The translations under genes and the position numbers were made by a program. Below, piece after piece: positions 42,960 through 51,897 of a stretch of 64,000 bases of DNA. The notes beneath the pieces were generated by a model. It was not told where the DNA came from. It ran no database searches and worked only from the letters and a program-made list of their open reading frames with translations. Each line of letters starts with the position of its first letter. The stretch's first letter is position 1. This stretch comes from Cerasicoccus frondis (lineage in GTDB: Bacteria; Verrucomicrobiota; Verrucomicrobiia; Opitutales; Cerasicoccaceae), in contig JAVDPC010000007.1 of NCBI GenBank assembly GCA_031296915.1, forward strand, positions 164,019 to 228,018. The letters are read 5' to 3'.

Positions 42960-44102
42960 ATGTCGCTAAGCGCTGCTACTAACTTTTGGCCTCGAAAAAA
43001 GAAAGCGAAGTCATCAGACCCCTTGGAAATGTTGCTCACGCTGGAAGAAGACCTCCATGCGTGCATCACCATGGAACTCAAAGAGTTAGAGGATCACATT
43101 GCGCAGCATCAGCCGCTGGAGCCGGCATGGCTCAGCCTCAAGTCCTTCCTCCGCCGTCCGGGCAAGCGCCTGCGTCCGCTCCTGTTTTTGTTGAGCTACA
43201 ATCTCTTTGACCAGCGGGATACGCCGCCGCCTCGCGCCGCTTTTCGGGTGGCGGGCGCCTTGGAACTTTTTCATGGGTTTGCGCTCATTCACGACGATTT
43301 GATTGACCGCTCGGAGTCCCGACGCGGCAAGCCCACGCTCCACCGCGCGCTGGAATGCGACGTCACCAACGGCGAGCGCAACGCGCAAAGCCTGGCTCTC
43401 GTCCTTGGCGACATCCTCTTCGGCTTCGCTATGGAGTGCTTCATCGATCCCGAGCTTCCGGCGGACCGCGCGCAGGCCGCCATGCGTTATTTCCTGCGCA
43501 TTGCCCAGGAAACCGGCATGGGGCAGGCCGCCGAAATCGCCCATCTGGACTTGCCGTTGAGCGTTATTCGCGAATCTGAAATCGAGCAAACTTACCACCT
43601 CAAGACCACGCGCTACACCATTGAGTGCCCGCTGGTTCTCGGCGCGTTGCTCGCTGGCGCGGACAATGACGTGCGCCGCGCTTTGGCGGATTTCGCCAAG
43701 CCGCTCGGCCTCGCATTTCAGATCGAAAACGACCTGCACGAAGTCGAGCTGCTCCCTGACGGCGCCCCCGATCTTGTCTATGACTTTCATTGCGGCGTGA
43801 AGACCCTCGTGCTCAAGCGCCTCCACGATGCGCTCACAGTGGCGGATCAGGCGCTCCTGGAAAAAGCCCTGAAGAATTCTCAATCGCAGGAAGGTTTGGC
43901 CGAGCTTGCGCACTTGGTTGCGAAGTCGGGCATCATCCGCACGATGCGCAATGAAGTCCGCCAACACTTCAACGCCGCGCGCCGCGCCTTGCATCACTCA
44001 GGCTTGCCCGCGTTGCAAATTGCGTTTCTGGAGTCGGTGGTGGAGTTCATCCAGAGTAACCGCCAGCACTCCGAATCCGACGCCAAGTCCGGCGTTGCTT
44101 AG
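42960..44102 (+). CDS. Polyprenyl synthetase family protein
   Basis: The 380-residue protein has the trans-isoprenyl diphosphate synthase fold. It has the basic GKRLRPLLFLLSYNLF block, the first Asp-rich motif LIHDDLIDRSESRRGKPTLH and the LALVLGDILFGFAME helix. The second Asp-rich position reads FQIENDLHEVEL, where the usual DDxxD is only partly kept. It makes linear prenyl diphosphates from IPP and an allylic primer. The weak second motif and the long N-terminus suggest either a special chain-length enzyme or one that needs a partner. It stands alone, and a repeat-rich region follows. Confidence 0.82.
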   Translation: MSLSAATNFWPRKKKAKSSDPLEMLLTLEEDLHACITMELKELEDHIAQHQPLEPAWLSLKSFLRRPGKRLRPLLFLLSYNLFDQRDTPPPRAAFRVAGALELFHGFALIHDDLIDRSESRRGKPTLHRALECDVTNGERNAQSLALVLGDILFGFAMECFIDPELPADRAQAAMRYFLRIAQETGMGQAAEIAHLDLPLSVIRESEIEQTYHLKTTRYTIECPLVLGALLAGADNDVRRALADFAKPLGLAFQIENDLHEVELLPDGAPDLVYDFHCGVKTLVLKRLHDALTVADQALLEKALKNSQSQEGLAELAHLVAKSGIIRTMRNEVRQHFNAARRALHHSGLPALQIAFLESVVEFIQSNRQHSESDAKSGVA

Positions 44103-44142
44103 CCCCAGCCTCCGGCTGGACCGTCGAATGCGTTGCATCCGG

Positions 44143-44161
44143 ATTTGCGCATTGCGCAAAT
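44143..44161. repeat. 19-bp palindrome, copy 2
   Basis: ATTTGCGCATTGCGCAAAT is the sister of the palindrome at 647-665, with compensating changes at two symmetric positions. The compensation argues that the pairing or dyad symmetry itself matters. Confidence 0.6.
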
Positions 44162-44179
44162 GACCAATCCAACTGAATG

Positions 44180-44214
44180 AAGGTGGCGCGGATCGTCTCG
44201 ATCCGCAGTTTCAT
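44180..44214 (+). repeat. GCGGATCG hairpin repeat, copy 2
   Basis: It shares AAGGTGGCGCGGATCGTC and the following ATCCGCAGTTTCAT with the copy at 808-843, differing by a base or two in the loop. Confidence 0.65.
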
Positions 44215-44450
44215 CCGCTCTCGAAAAGGTAGGGCGCAGTCTCCAGACAAGCCGCTGCACAGGAGTGGTTTTAATCAATGACTCTGAGGTAACGCCCGTT
44301 ATCCTTAACGGGCAGTTTCAGCGGAGTGGCAAAGGTAGCGGCCAGCGTCCCAGCTGGCCAAGCGTGGAACGAAAGTGGTTAAATCGGTCCGCGCCGAACC
44401 CATATCCGCGAAATGTGCCATGCGGATAATCATTTGCCGACGGCCTACAT

Positions 44451-44480
44451 CGTGCGGATCGAGGACGATCCGCGCTACCT
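44451..44480 (-). repeat. GCGGATCG hairpin repeat, inverted copy 3
   Basis: On the minus strand it reads GAGGTAGCGCGGATCGTCCT and continues CGATCCGCAC. This is the same hairpin core with less conserved flanks, and it faces copy 2 about 240 bp away. Confidence 0.55.
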
Positions 44481-44606
44481 CAGAGTGATTGCTTCAGGCT
44501 GAGAGGAAAGCGGCGGCTGCGCCCTACCTTCAGTCACGTTGCCTCACCATGGCGGCAATGCCGCCATCACAATGCGTTAGCATTGGGGGTGCAGGGCTGC
44601 GCCCTG

Positions 44607-45995
44607 CTACTGGGCGGCCACCAAGTCGTAGCCGCGCCATTCGGAGATGGTGACGTCGGCGAACTCGCCCATCGGCAGAGCCTTGTCCACGAAGACGGAG
44701 CCATCGATGTCGGGCGCGTCCCACTGGGTGCGGGCGACGCCGGGCTCCTCGACGAGCACGCGGACCTGGCGGCCTTTCATGGACTCGTTCTTTTTCTCCG
44801 CTACGCGCTGCAGGGCGGCCATGGCGGAGTTCCAACGCTTCTTGCGCGTCATGTGGTGGATGTGGCCATCCATTTTGTAGGCGCGGGTGCCTTCTTCCTT
44901 GGAGTATTCAAACACGCCGGCGCGCTCGAACTCCGCAGTTTCGATAAACTCCAGCAGCTCGGCGTGGTCGGCCTCGGTCTCGCCGGGGAAGCCGACGATG
45001 AACGTCGTGCGGATCGCGATGTCTGGAATCGTGGCGCGCATGCGCTTAACGAGGTCGCGGATGTAGGCGCTGTCGGTTTCGCGGCGCATGAGGCCGAGCA
45101 TGTTGTCGGAAATGTGCTGGAGCGGCATGTCGACGTAGCGGGCGAGCTTGTCGCAATCGGCAATGGCCTGCATCAGCTCGTCGGACCAGTGGGCGGGGTG
45201 GGTGTAGAGCAGGCGGATCCAGAAGTCGCCCTCGATCTGGTTAAGCTCGCGAATGAGCGTGGCCAGGGATTCGCCCTTGGACGAGTCCACGGGGCTGCGC
45301 GGGTTGGGGCGCGCGTCTTCCCACTTGTCCATGCCGAAGTAGGTCGTGTCCTGCGAAATGAGGTTCAGCTCCTTGCAGCCATTGGCCACGAGCTGGCGGG
45401 CTTCCTTGACGACGCTTTCGATGGTGCGGCTGCGGTGGCGTCCGCGGATTTTCGGGATGATGCAGAACGAGCACGGGTGGTTGCAGCCCTCGGCGATCTT
45501 GATGTAGGCCGAGTGGTCGGGCGTCAGGCGGAAGCGCGGCGTGTCGTAGTCGGGGATGTAAACCGGCTTCACGGACACTAGGTCGTCGCCCTGTTCCCCG
45601 TCTGCCTTATATTTCCCGAGCAGTTGGTTGATGATGGGCGCGATGTCCTTGATCTGGTCCAGGCCGATGAAGGCGTCGACTTCGGGCATCAGCGCAGGCA
45701 GCTCCGTCTTAAAACGCTGGGACAGGCAACCGGCAACGATCAGCTTTTGCTCACCCTTGCGGCCGGCCTGTTCGCGGTCTGCGGCGGCGTCCTGAATCGC
45801 GGCGATGGATTCGCGCTTGGCGGCGTCGATAAACGAGCAGGTATTGACGACGAGCACGTCGGCCAGCTCGGGGTCGGGCGTGAGCGTCATGCCCGCCTCG
45901 GCGAGATGTCCCATCATGATCTCGGAGTCGATCAGGTTCTTGGCGCAGCCAAGCGATACAAAGCCAACGGTCGTCGTTTCAACCAATGTTTTCAT
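44607..45995 (-). CDS. rimO: Ribosomal protein S12 methylthiotransferase
   Basis: The 462-residue protein is a complete RimO. The N-terminal MTTase domain has the three cluster-binding Cys in SLGCAKNLIDSE, VNTCSFIDAA and VAGCLSQRF. The radical SAM CxxxCxxC is EGCNHPCSFCIIPKIRGRHR, and the strand YTHPAHW and VGFPGETEADH blocks follow. A C-terminal TRAM domain ends the protein (GRQVRVLVEEPG...). It methylthiolates Asp of ribosomal protein S12. Two insertions after the radical SAM core (about ARPNPRSPVDSSKGE) are within family variation. The gene stands alone. Confidence 0.95.
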   Translation of the reverse strand: MKTLVETTTVGFVSLGCAKNLIDSEIMMGHLAEAGMTLTPDPELADVLVVNTCSFIDAAKRESIAAIQDAAADREQAGRKGEQKLIVAGCLSQRFKTELPALMPEVDAFIGLDQIKDIAPIINQLLGKYKADGEQGDDLVSVKPVYIPDYDTPRFRLTPDHSAYIKIAEGCNHPCSFCIIPKIRGRHRSRTIESVVKEARQLVANGCKELNLISQDTTYFGMDKWEDARPNPRSPVDSSKGESLATLIRELNQIEGDFWIRLLYTHPAHWSDELMQAIADCDKLARYVDMPLQHISDNMLGLMRRETDSAYIRDLVKRMRATIPDIAIRTTFIVGFPGETEADHAELLEFIETAEFERAGVFEYSKEEGTRAYKMDGHIHHMTRKKRWNSAMAALQRVAEKKNESMKGRQVRVLVEEPGVARTQWDAPDIDGSVFVDKALPMGEFADVTISEWRGYDLVAAQ

Positions 45996-46134
45996 AAGAG
46001 CAAGAAAAGCAGCGTATCAGGACGATTTTTGGCCGAAAATCAATGCTTATCGGCGGGGGCGAATTAATCGTAGTCTAGAGGTCAATTGCATTTTAGTTAC
46101 AGTTTATAAGTCAATTTTGCCGATATGTTGCAAC

Positions 46135-46935
46135 CTAATCATTTTCCCGATCAATTATGATATCTTTGATTTTTGGTAGGTCTGCTTGCTTAATATTAGC
46201 GTTATCGATTAATCTTTTGAGTAATTCTGGTGTCAGATCGATGTCTTTTTCTCTCAAAATTGCGAGTAATTCTTGACCAACTTCTGTAGAAATAATTTTA
46301 TTCTTGAGATCATAATGCGAGTGGCGAACGTAGAAATATGTGTAGGATCCCAGCCAAATCAATCCAATAAGAGCTCCAAGAACACCGGATACATCCAAGA
46401 CGATAGTGAGTGGTGAATTATGCCGAACAGATACGAGATCGATCCTGTTATCAATTGATTTATGATTGTAATTCGGCCAGTTTTTATCCGCGAGCTCATC
46501 CGAATAGCGTCTCCACATTCCCAGTAAATCAAGTGCTGTATCGCGATCTAGAATGTCAAGGTTATTAGCGTTGCATATTGCCTCTTTCATTATTTCAGAA
46601 CGTATATTACGATGCTGATCAATCAGTTCTCGAAAATGATTTTTAGAGTTTCCATAAGGGTCATAACTTCTACTAACGAAATGATCCGTTCTAGACTTCA
46701 TTAGCTCCTTTTTGATGAAATCAATCAAGTCGAGTCGAAAATCTAATTCGCTGAATAAACGATTCGCAGAATCCGAGTAACCAGACATTGCATCGATTGC
46801 CCGTTTTTCGTGATGGTGCAGGAATAGACTCGTCCTTAAGTCAATTTCATCAATTAAGTTCAGAATGTTCGATGTTTGATCAGCAAAAGTTCTACCGACA
46901 CTCTGATTACAGATTAATTTTATTTTTCTTCTCAT
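46135..46935 (-). CDS. Hypothetical AT-rich orphan with one membrane helix
   Basis: The 266-residue protein is mostly charged helix, with one membrane segment near residues 190-208 (VLGALIGLIWLGSYTYFYV). The soluble N-terminal part has HHHEKRAIDAMSGYSDSANR. No family is recognised. The base composition is markedly AT-richer than that of rimO and the ABC1 gene on either side, and it stands alone. It may have been gained by transfer. Confidence 0.55.
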   Translation of the reverse strand: MRRKIKLICNQSVGRTFADQTSNILNLIDEIDLRTSLFLHHHEKRAIDAMSGYSDSANRLFSELDFRLDLIDFIKKELMKSRTDHFVSRSYDPYGNSKNHFRELIDQHRNIRSEIMKEAICNANNLDILDRDTALDLLGMWRRYSDELADKNWPNYNHKSIDNRIDLVSVRHNSPLTIVLDVSGVLGALIGLIWLGSYTYFYVRHSHYDLKNKIISTEVGQELLAILREKDIDLTPELLKRLIDNANIKQADLPKIKDIIIDREND

Positions 46936-47038
46936 TAAGTATTATCAATTTTTTAGCATTTCTAAGGGAGCCGAATGTTCATTGGGCTGAGAAAGCATTT
47001 AGCCATTGAATCAGCAAGGCAGAAAACCACCCGTCTAG

Positions 47039-47236
47039 TCACCAATGGTGGCTAGATGATATCGTACTAGAGATCGGGTTAGCACAAGAGTTGACCCAAT
47101 GGATAATGTCATAGGTGACTTTGCCAGTGTCTTCCATGTCGTAGTGGTTGCAGGTATACAGGCCGAGGAAGTGGAACTCGTCCATCTCGGCGGGGCTACG
47201 GCCCTTATCCAGACATTCGTAACTAGGCTTTTTCAT
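47039..47236 (-). CDS. Short hypothetical protein, possibly a gene fragment
   Basis: A 65-codon frame starts with ATG at 47236 (MKKPSYECLDKGRSPAEMDE). It shows protein-like composition (FHFLGLYTCNHYDMEDTGK) but no recognisable family and no clear ribosome site. It could be real or a remnant. Confidence 0.3.
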   Translation of the reverse strand: MKKPSYECLDKGRSPAEMDEFHFLGLYTCNHYDMEDTGKVTYDIIHWVNSCANPISSTISSSHHW

Positions 47237-47779
47237 ACAGGCTTGTTTTAAATTCGAACGTCGATAAGTAAATTGATTTTGTCAATTTCGGATAACATTG
47301 TAAGAACCTTGGGTAATCGCCGCAATGACAGAGCGTCGCCTTTTAGCTTAGAGACGGAATTGCAGGCTGGTTTGGCGTAACTAGGCCTTTCGCACTTCCC
47401 CTCGCAACCCACCCCGTCATCCTGCGTCTACCCTACCCATGGTTTAGACCAAGACATTCCCATGGTTGTGACCAAACCCTTACCACGTACGCGACGAAGC
47501 GTCGGCGATGCTTCTGGGAAGAGTCGGCGACGCTTCGATTGACAGTCGGCGACGCTTCGATTGACAGTCGGCGACGCTTGGTCGCGCAGTGGGCGATACT
47601 TAGCCCGCTCGGGGGCTCACCTCAGGGCCGACTTTTCATGGTGAAAGTATGCCGATTTTGTCCGCCGGAAGCGAACGAAATCGAGAGGAAAAAGGAAAAA
47701 AATTAACGCGCACAAAGTGCGCGTGTGCTGAGGTGGGGAAGTGTTGAGGTGGGGAAGTTGCAGGGGGCGGGATGACATT
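47237..47779. other. Gene-free region with tandem repeats
   Basis: About 540 bp. It holds a five-unit 22-bp tandem repeat (47501-47610), a near-duplicate pair of CCCATGGTT...GACCAA words at about 47435-47475, a GCGCACAAAGTGCGC hairpin near 47709 and a doubled TGAGGTGGGGAAG word near 47730-47757. No gene is supported. Confidence 0.6.
47501..47610 (+). repeat. 22-bp tandem repeat, five units
   Basis: Units start at 47501, 47523, 47545, 47567 and 47589. Units 2 and 3 are identical (GTCGGCGACGCTTCGATTGA plus CA). Units 1, 4 and 5 share the GTCGGCGAYGCTT-type first half and then diverge. There are no unique spacers, so it is not a CRISPR array. Confidence 0.8.
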
Positions 47780-49096
47780 CTATGCCGTCGCGGTTAGCTC
47801 GTCGGGGATCTCGGCGCGAATCACCGAGCGCAGTTGCGCCAGCAGGTTGTAGAGGCCGTAGTAGGCGCGGTTGAGGTAGATCGCGTGGCGGCTGCCGCGG
47901 GCGGTGTTGAGGCGCTTGATCTCGGGGTCCTTCTGCGTGCGCTCGCTGAAGTCGTAAATCTCGCGGATGTAGGCTTCGTCGCCGAAGTCGAATTCGCCGT
48001 GTTGGAATGGCCGCGAGAGTAGTTCGATGGACTCGCGGTAAAGCTCGCGCAGCATGACGCGCTCCTGAGCTTTGTCGCTGCTCTGGATCAGGCCGAGGCC
48101 TTCGAGCATGGATTCGAAATGGGCGTTGTCGAGGACGCGGTTCATATCGAGCAGTTGGAAATACTCGCGGTAGAAGTCGTCCTCCAGCTTTTTGACGCAG
48201 CCGAAGTCGAGCACGTAAAGGTGCTCATCGGCGCTGATCAGGAAGTTGCCAGGGTGGGGGTCGGCGTGGAATTCACGCAACTCGTGCACCTGAAAATGAT
48301 AGAAGTCCCACATGGCCTGGCCGATGCGATTGCGCGCTTCCTGGCTGGGATTGGTTTCGATGAACTTATCCAGCGGCATGCCGTTGATCCACTCCATCGT
48401 GAGGATGCGCTTGCTGGAAAAGTCCGGGTAATACTTGGGGAAGCGCACTTCGGGCAAATGCGCGGACTTGGCGGTGAGCTCCTGTGAGCGCTTCAGCTCA
48501 AGTTCGTAATCCGTCTCTTCGAGCAGGCGTTCCTCGACCTCCTCGAAGTAGTAGTCGATCTCCTTGGTGGTGAGGCCGATCATCTTCATCGCGATGGGCT
48601 TCACGAGGCGGAGGTCGGACTGCAAACTTTGCGCGACGCCCGGATACTGTATCTTCACCGCGAAGGTGTCATCGCCAATCGTCGCCTGGTGCACCTGGCC
48701 GATGGAGGCGGCGTTGACGGCGGATTTGGTAAAGGTCTCAAAAATGTCGCTCGGGCCTTGGCCAAACTCTTGCTTAAACGTGCGCACGACGAGCGGGTAG
48801 GAGAGAGGCGGCGCGGAATACTGCGCCTGCGCGAACTGCTTTTGGTAGGCTGCGGGCAGGATGTTCTGGTCGATGCTGAGCATCTGCGCGACTTTGAGCG
48901 GGCCGCCCTTGAGCTTGCTGAATGCGGCGTAGGTTTCCTCGGCGTTTTCCTCGTGCAGTCGAGCGCGATCGTCCTCGCCCGTGGTGAGCTTTTTTCCGTA
49001 ATACTTGGCGTAGTTACCACCGATTTTCGCGCCGGTCTTCACGAGGGATGCGGCGCGGGTCAGCTTGTGTTTCGGAATGGAGCGTTGTTCCTTCAT
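47780..49096 (-). CDS. ABC1/AarF/UbiB family atypical kinase
   Basis: The 438-residue protein has the UbiB-type features. The KxGQ-like extension is KLKGGPLKVAQMLSIDQNI, the Ala-rich nucleotide loop is SAVNAASIGQVHQA, the Lys block is AVKIQYPGVAQSLQSD, the catalytic loop is FHADPHPGNFLISAD and the metal Asp is in LYVLDFGCVK. These atypical kinases act in ubiquinone or isoprenoid lipid biology in membranes; the true substrate is unsettled. The family is often found beside a TetR-type gene. Here one lies 1.1 kb upstream on the same strand, with a PEP-CTERM gene between. Confidence 0.9.
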   Translation of the reverse strand: MKEQRSIPKHKLTRAASLVKTGAKIGGNYAKYYGKKLTTGEDDRARLHEENAEETYAAFSKLKGGPLKVAQMLSIDQNILPAAYQKQFAQAQYSAPPLSYPLVVRTFKQEFGQGPSDIFETFTKSAVNAASIGQVHQATIGDDTFAVKIQYPGVAQSLQSDLRLVKPIAMKMIGLTTKEIDYYFEEVEERLLEETDYELELKRSQELTAKSAHLPEVRFPKYYPDFSSKRILTMEWINGMPLDKFIETNPSQEARNRIGQAMWDFYHFQVHELREFHADPHPGNFLISADEHLYVLDFGCVKKLEDDFYREYFQLLDMNRVLDNAHFESMLEGLGLIQSSDKAQERVMLRELYRESIELLSRPFQHGEFDFGDEAYIREIYDFSERTQKDPEIKRLNTARGSRHAIYLNRAYYGLYNLLAQLRSVIRAEIPDELTATA

Positions 49097-49147
49097 CGAA
49101 TGCTCTAGCTAACGAATGCGCCTGGAATTCGCAAGTCACTCGCTTAC

Positions 49148-49182
49148 AAAAAAATCACCAGCGGCAGCATGCCCACTGGTGA
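49148..49182 (-). terminator. Rho-independent terminator after PEP-CTERM gene
   Basis: On the minus strand TCACCAG pairs with CTGGTGA (49176-49182 and 49155-49161) around a loop that can extend the stem, followed by a run of seven T. It lies 29 bp past the stop of the 49211-50047 gene. Confidence 0.85.
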
Positions 49183-49210
49183 CTTCTAGAGATAACATGA
49201 AGAAAGTTGA

Positions 49211-50047
49211 TTAACGGCGTCGGCGCAACCAGAGGAGGCCGAGGGTCGCCGCGCCGAGCATCATTGCATAGTGCCCGGGCTCGGGAACGGAGGTTGGCGT
49301 GACGTCCGCCCAGCTTGTGCCGACGCGGATTTCGTCGACGTTCAGCGGTTGAGTGGCGGAGTACTCCTTGTCGAAGAGCAGGTATTGCGCGTCCGCGAGA
49401 TAACCGCCAGTGTCTGACAGTGTCACGGTGGGTGGTGTGTCCGTGCCAAACGTTGAGCTGTCTGGGTTTACCCACAGATTAGCGACGCCCGCGCCGCCTC
49501 CATTTGGCTTATAAGAGACGACGATAAACAGCGTGGTGTTGGGCAGGTATTCAGTCGTGTCGACCATCGTAGAAGCGCTGCCGATTCCTTTGTTGGAGCC
49601 GTCCAGTCCGATGTTAAAGGCGTTGGCGTTATCAGCATCCAGGGCGACGCTGAATGCCGCTGCTTTCTTGCTTGTTGTATCGCTCAACGTAAAGAGCGGT
49701 CCATTGGCTACGTCGGTGGGAAGGGCTGAGATATCAGTCAGTTCAAAGAGGAACGAGTAGTAGATCGTTGCGCCGGTGGAGTTGCCAGTGGGAGTGAAAG
49801 GTAAGCCATAAGTGTTCGTCCCGCCCTCGTCCAATACGGAAAATTTATTGCCTTGGGAATCCGCCAGGCCGCTGACTGCCGTTAATGAACCTGAGGTGAC
49901 GGTGGTGTCTGATCGACCGGTGCCGGACCAGCCAGTCGGAACTTGCGTTCCTGCCGCATCGTCAAAAGGTTCGTAGGCCAACAAGACGCCGTGGCTCTGA
50001 GATGCGGCTAAGGCGCCAAGGGAAAGGATGCTGAGGTAGATTTTCAT
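49211..50047 (-). CDS. PEP-CTERM sorting domain-containing secreted protein
   Basis: The 278-residue protein has a signal peptide (MKIYLSILSLGALAASQSHG), a lectin-like beta-sandwich region (YEPFDDAAGTQVPTGWSGTG near the start, then YYSFLFELTDISALP), and the sorting signal VPEPGHYAMMLGAATLGLLW with an Arg-rich end (LRRRR). Export and anchoring would need an exosortase encoded elsewhere. It has its own hairpin terminator and so appears monocistronic. Confidence 0.9.
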   Translation of the reverse strand: MKIYLSILSLGALAASQSHGVLLAYEPFDDAAGTQVPTGWSGTGRSDTTVTSGSLTAVSGLADSQGNKFSVLDEGGTNTYGLPFTPTGNSTGATIYYSFLFELTDISALPTDVANGPLFTLSDTTSKKAAAFSVALDADNANAFNIGLDGSNKGIGSASTMVDTTEYLPNTTLFIVVSYKPNGGGAGVANLWVNPDSSTFGTDTPPTVTLSDTGGYLADAQYLLFDKEYSATQPLNVDEIRVGTSWADVTPTSVPEPGHYAMMLGAATLGLLWLRRRR

Positions 50048-50202
50048 AAACTATTGCTTGAGGGTGTGCCGACTCCCTTCATGGGGATGCGGGATATTGG
50101 GACCCTTAATACAATAGCTGCCTCAGCGGCGGACAAATTTATTGAAATTCATCGACTGCGCCAAAAGCATACACTTTTCTGTAGGAGCATTTGTTCACTC
50201 GA

Positions 50203-50853
50203 TTAGCTGGCCTTGAATTCGCCCGCGAGAAAACGCACGAGGTCGAATGCGCTGTCGACGACTTGTGCGCCAATCAAATCAAACCCCAAAGTGACTGATT
50301 TCTCGATTAATGCATCCGTTCTTTGAAATTGATCGCTCTCATCTTTGAGCCAGAAGTCGATGATGAATAAGAGCTGCGCATACACGAGCCCCGGATAAGC
50401 TTGGTTCAATTTGCCGCGTTCGGGGACTTCTTTCGTCGTTTTCGCCTCTTCCAGCACCGGTTTTATGTATGCCAGAAACGCATCACGGAATTTGCTGAGT
50501 GAACCGTGGCAGATCAATTGCATGCCGGGAAAGCGCAGCAGCATGAACGAGCGGTAATCCAGCGCCCCTTCGAGAAATGTGTAGTAAAACGCCGCTAGCT
50601 TTTGCTGGGCGGGATACTCCGCGTAGTCCTCGTCTGCCTCAAGCGTGGCGACGGTGTCTGTGATCAGCGCTTTCCAGACCTCGCCTTCGAGCGATTCAAA
50701 GTTCGCAAAGTGTGCGTAGAAAGCCTTTTCGGTCACGCCCTGTTCTTTGGCAAAGCGGCGCACGCTGGCTGGCGGTTCACCGTTATCGAGCAGGGCGTCG
50801 AGGTAGGCGTCGATCCACGCCTGGCGGGACATCTGGGCGGCTTTTTTCGGCAT
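50203..50853 (-). CDS. TetR family transcriptional regulator
   Basis: The 216-residue protein begins with a TetR-type helix-turn-helix: QAWIDAYLDALLDNGEPPAS, then RRFAKEQGVTEKAFYAHFAN. An all-helical ligand domain follows (FYYTFLEGALDYRSFMLLRF, LLFIIDFWLKDESDQFQR). Its ligand and targets are unknown. The nearby ABC1 kinase gene is a plausible target, because TetR and ABC1 genes are frequent neighbours. Confidence 0.85.
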   Translation of the reverse strand: MPKKAAQMSRQAWIDAYLDALLDNGEPPASVRRFAKEQGVTEKAFYAHFANFESLEGEVWKALITDTVATLEADEDYAEYPAQQKLAAFYYTFLEGALDYRSFMLLRFPGMQLICHGSLSKFRDAFLAYIKPVLEEAKTTKEVPERGKLNQAYPGLVYAQLLFIIDFWLKDESDQFQRTDALIEKSVTLGFDLIGAQVVDSAFDLVRFLAGEFKAS

Positions 50854-51024
50854 AGCGGTAAGGTTACGCGCCTGGCTGCAAAACTCAAGGCTGCTCAGTT
50901 GGTTTTTACTGGGTGAATTTTGTCTGGGTCGAGTAGACTGTTTGGCTTTTCTTCTGCGGGAAAGGGAGTATGCTTACAGTAGTTTCTGTCCCCCAAAGCA
51001 CACCTAAGCATTACTTGAAAACCC

Positions 51025-51897
51025 ATGAATCCGTTAACTTTGTTTGCCAAAAAGCGGGCGCAGTCCGTGCAGTCGCGTTTGGCCATCCATACGATTTCCC
51101 TGGATGTGAAAGGGGTCGAAAACAAGCTGCGCGTCATCGCGGAGGCCGGTTACGCAGGCGTGTCCCTCTGGCGACAGGATGTCATGGAGAAACCGCCGGC
51201 CGAAATCCGCAAGCTGCTCAAGGAATACAAGCTCGAGGCGGCGTCTTATTGCCGTGGCGGATTCTTTGCCGCGACTGACGCGAATGCCCGTCGCTCCGCC
51301 ATTTACGATACCGAACGCTGCATCGACGAGGCGGAGGTGGTCGGCGCATCGGCGGTGCTGATCATTCCCGGTGGCGACCCACATCAGTCGATGGACGACA
51401 GCCGCGCGCAAGTGCGCGAAGCGCTGGAACAACTCGTCCCCTATGCGGAGAAAAAGCATGTTCGCCTGGCCCTCGAAGCTCAGCACCCGATGCACGCTGA
51501 CGAGCGTGGCTGCATCAACACCCTGCGTGAAGCCAATGACCTTGTGGAGCAAATTGGCTCAACCTACCTCGGCGTTTGCGTGGACACTTACCAGCAGTGG
51601 TGGGACTCATCTCTGGGCCACGAAATCGCGCGCTCCGGTGAGAGCGACAGGCTGTTCTGTCTGCATGTGGCAGATTGGAAAACGCCGACGCTCGACTTCC
51701 TGAACGATCGCGGCATTCCTGGCGAAGGCTGCATTGAGCTGCGCCGCATTTGCCAGCAAATGGATGAAGCAGGCTTTGACGGCCTGATCGAAATCGAAGT
51801 CTTTTCCAACCGCTGGTCCCAGGATGACCCAGTGCATTTTCTGCACGAAGTAAAGTTCGCCTGCCGCGACTACATCGAGCCACAAGGCGGCGGCTAG
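51025..51897 (+). CDS. Sugar phosphate isomerase/epimerase (xylose isomerase-like TIM barrel)
   Basis: The 290-residue protein is an AP endonuclease 2-type TIM barrel. Blocks are RLAIHTISLDVKGVENKLRV, EAGYAGVSLWRQD, ASAVLIIPGG and HVRLALEAQHPMHADERGCI (likely metal Glu). Also present are YLGVCVDTYQQWWD (Asp), LFCLHVADWKTP (His/Asp), GIPGEGCIELRRIC and FDGLIEIEVFSNRW (last Glu). These fit a metal-dependent isomerase or epimerase of inositol- or keto-sugar type; the substrate is not known. It stands alone, with a long hairpin overlapping its stop codon. Confidence 0.88.
   Translation: MNPLTLFAKKRAQSVQSRLAIHTISLDVKGVENKLRVIAEAGYAGVSLWRQDVMEKPPAEIRKLLKEYKLEAASYCRGGFFAATDANARRSAIYDTERCIDEAEVVGASAVLIIPGGDPHQSMDDSRAQVREALEQLVPYAEKKHVRLALEAQHPMHADERGCINTLREANDLVEQIGSTYLGVCVDTYQQWWDSSLGHEIARSGESDRLFCLHVADWKTPTLDFLNDRGIPGEGCIELRRICQQMDEAGFDGLIEIEVFSNRWSQDDPVHFLHEVKFACRDYIEPQGGG

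Larger units (their letters stand above)
44103..44606. other. Repeat-rich gene-free region
   Basis: About 500 bp between the prenyl synthase and rimO with no gene. It contains the 19-bp palindrome (44143), two copies of the GCGGATCG hairpin (44180 and, inverted, 44451) and inverted copies of a GGTAGGGCGCAG / CTGCGCCCTACC word (44229 and 44518). A similar GGTAGGGCGCCG lies at 723. It looks like a cluster of REP-type elements. Confidence 0.65.

Noticed and set aside
47501-47610. CRISPR array
   Set aside because: The 22-bp units are contiguous without unique spacers, and no cas genes are present.
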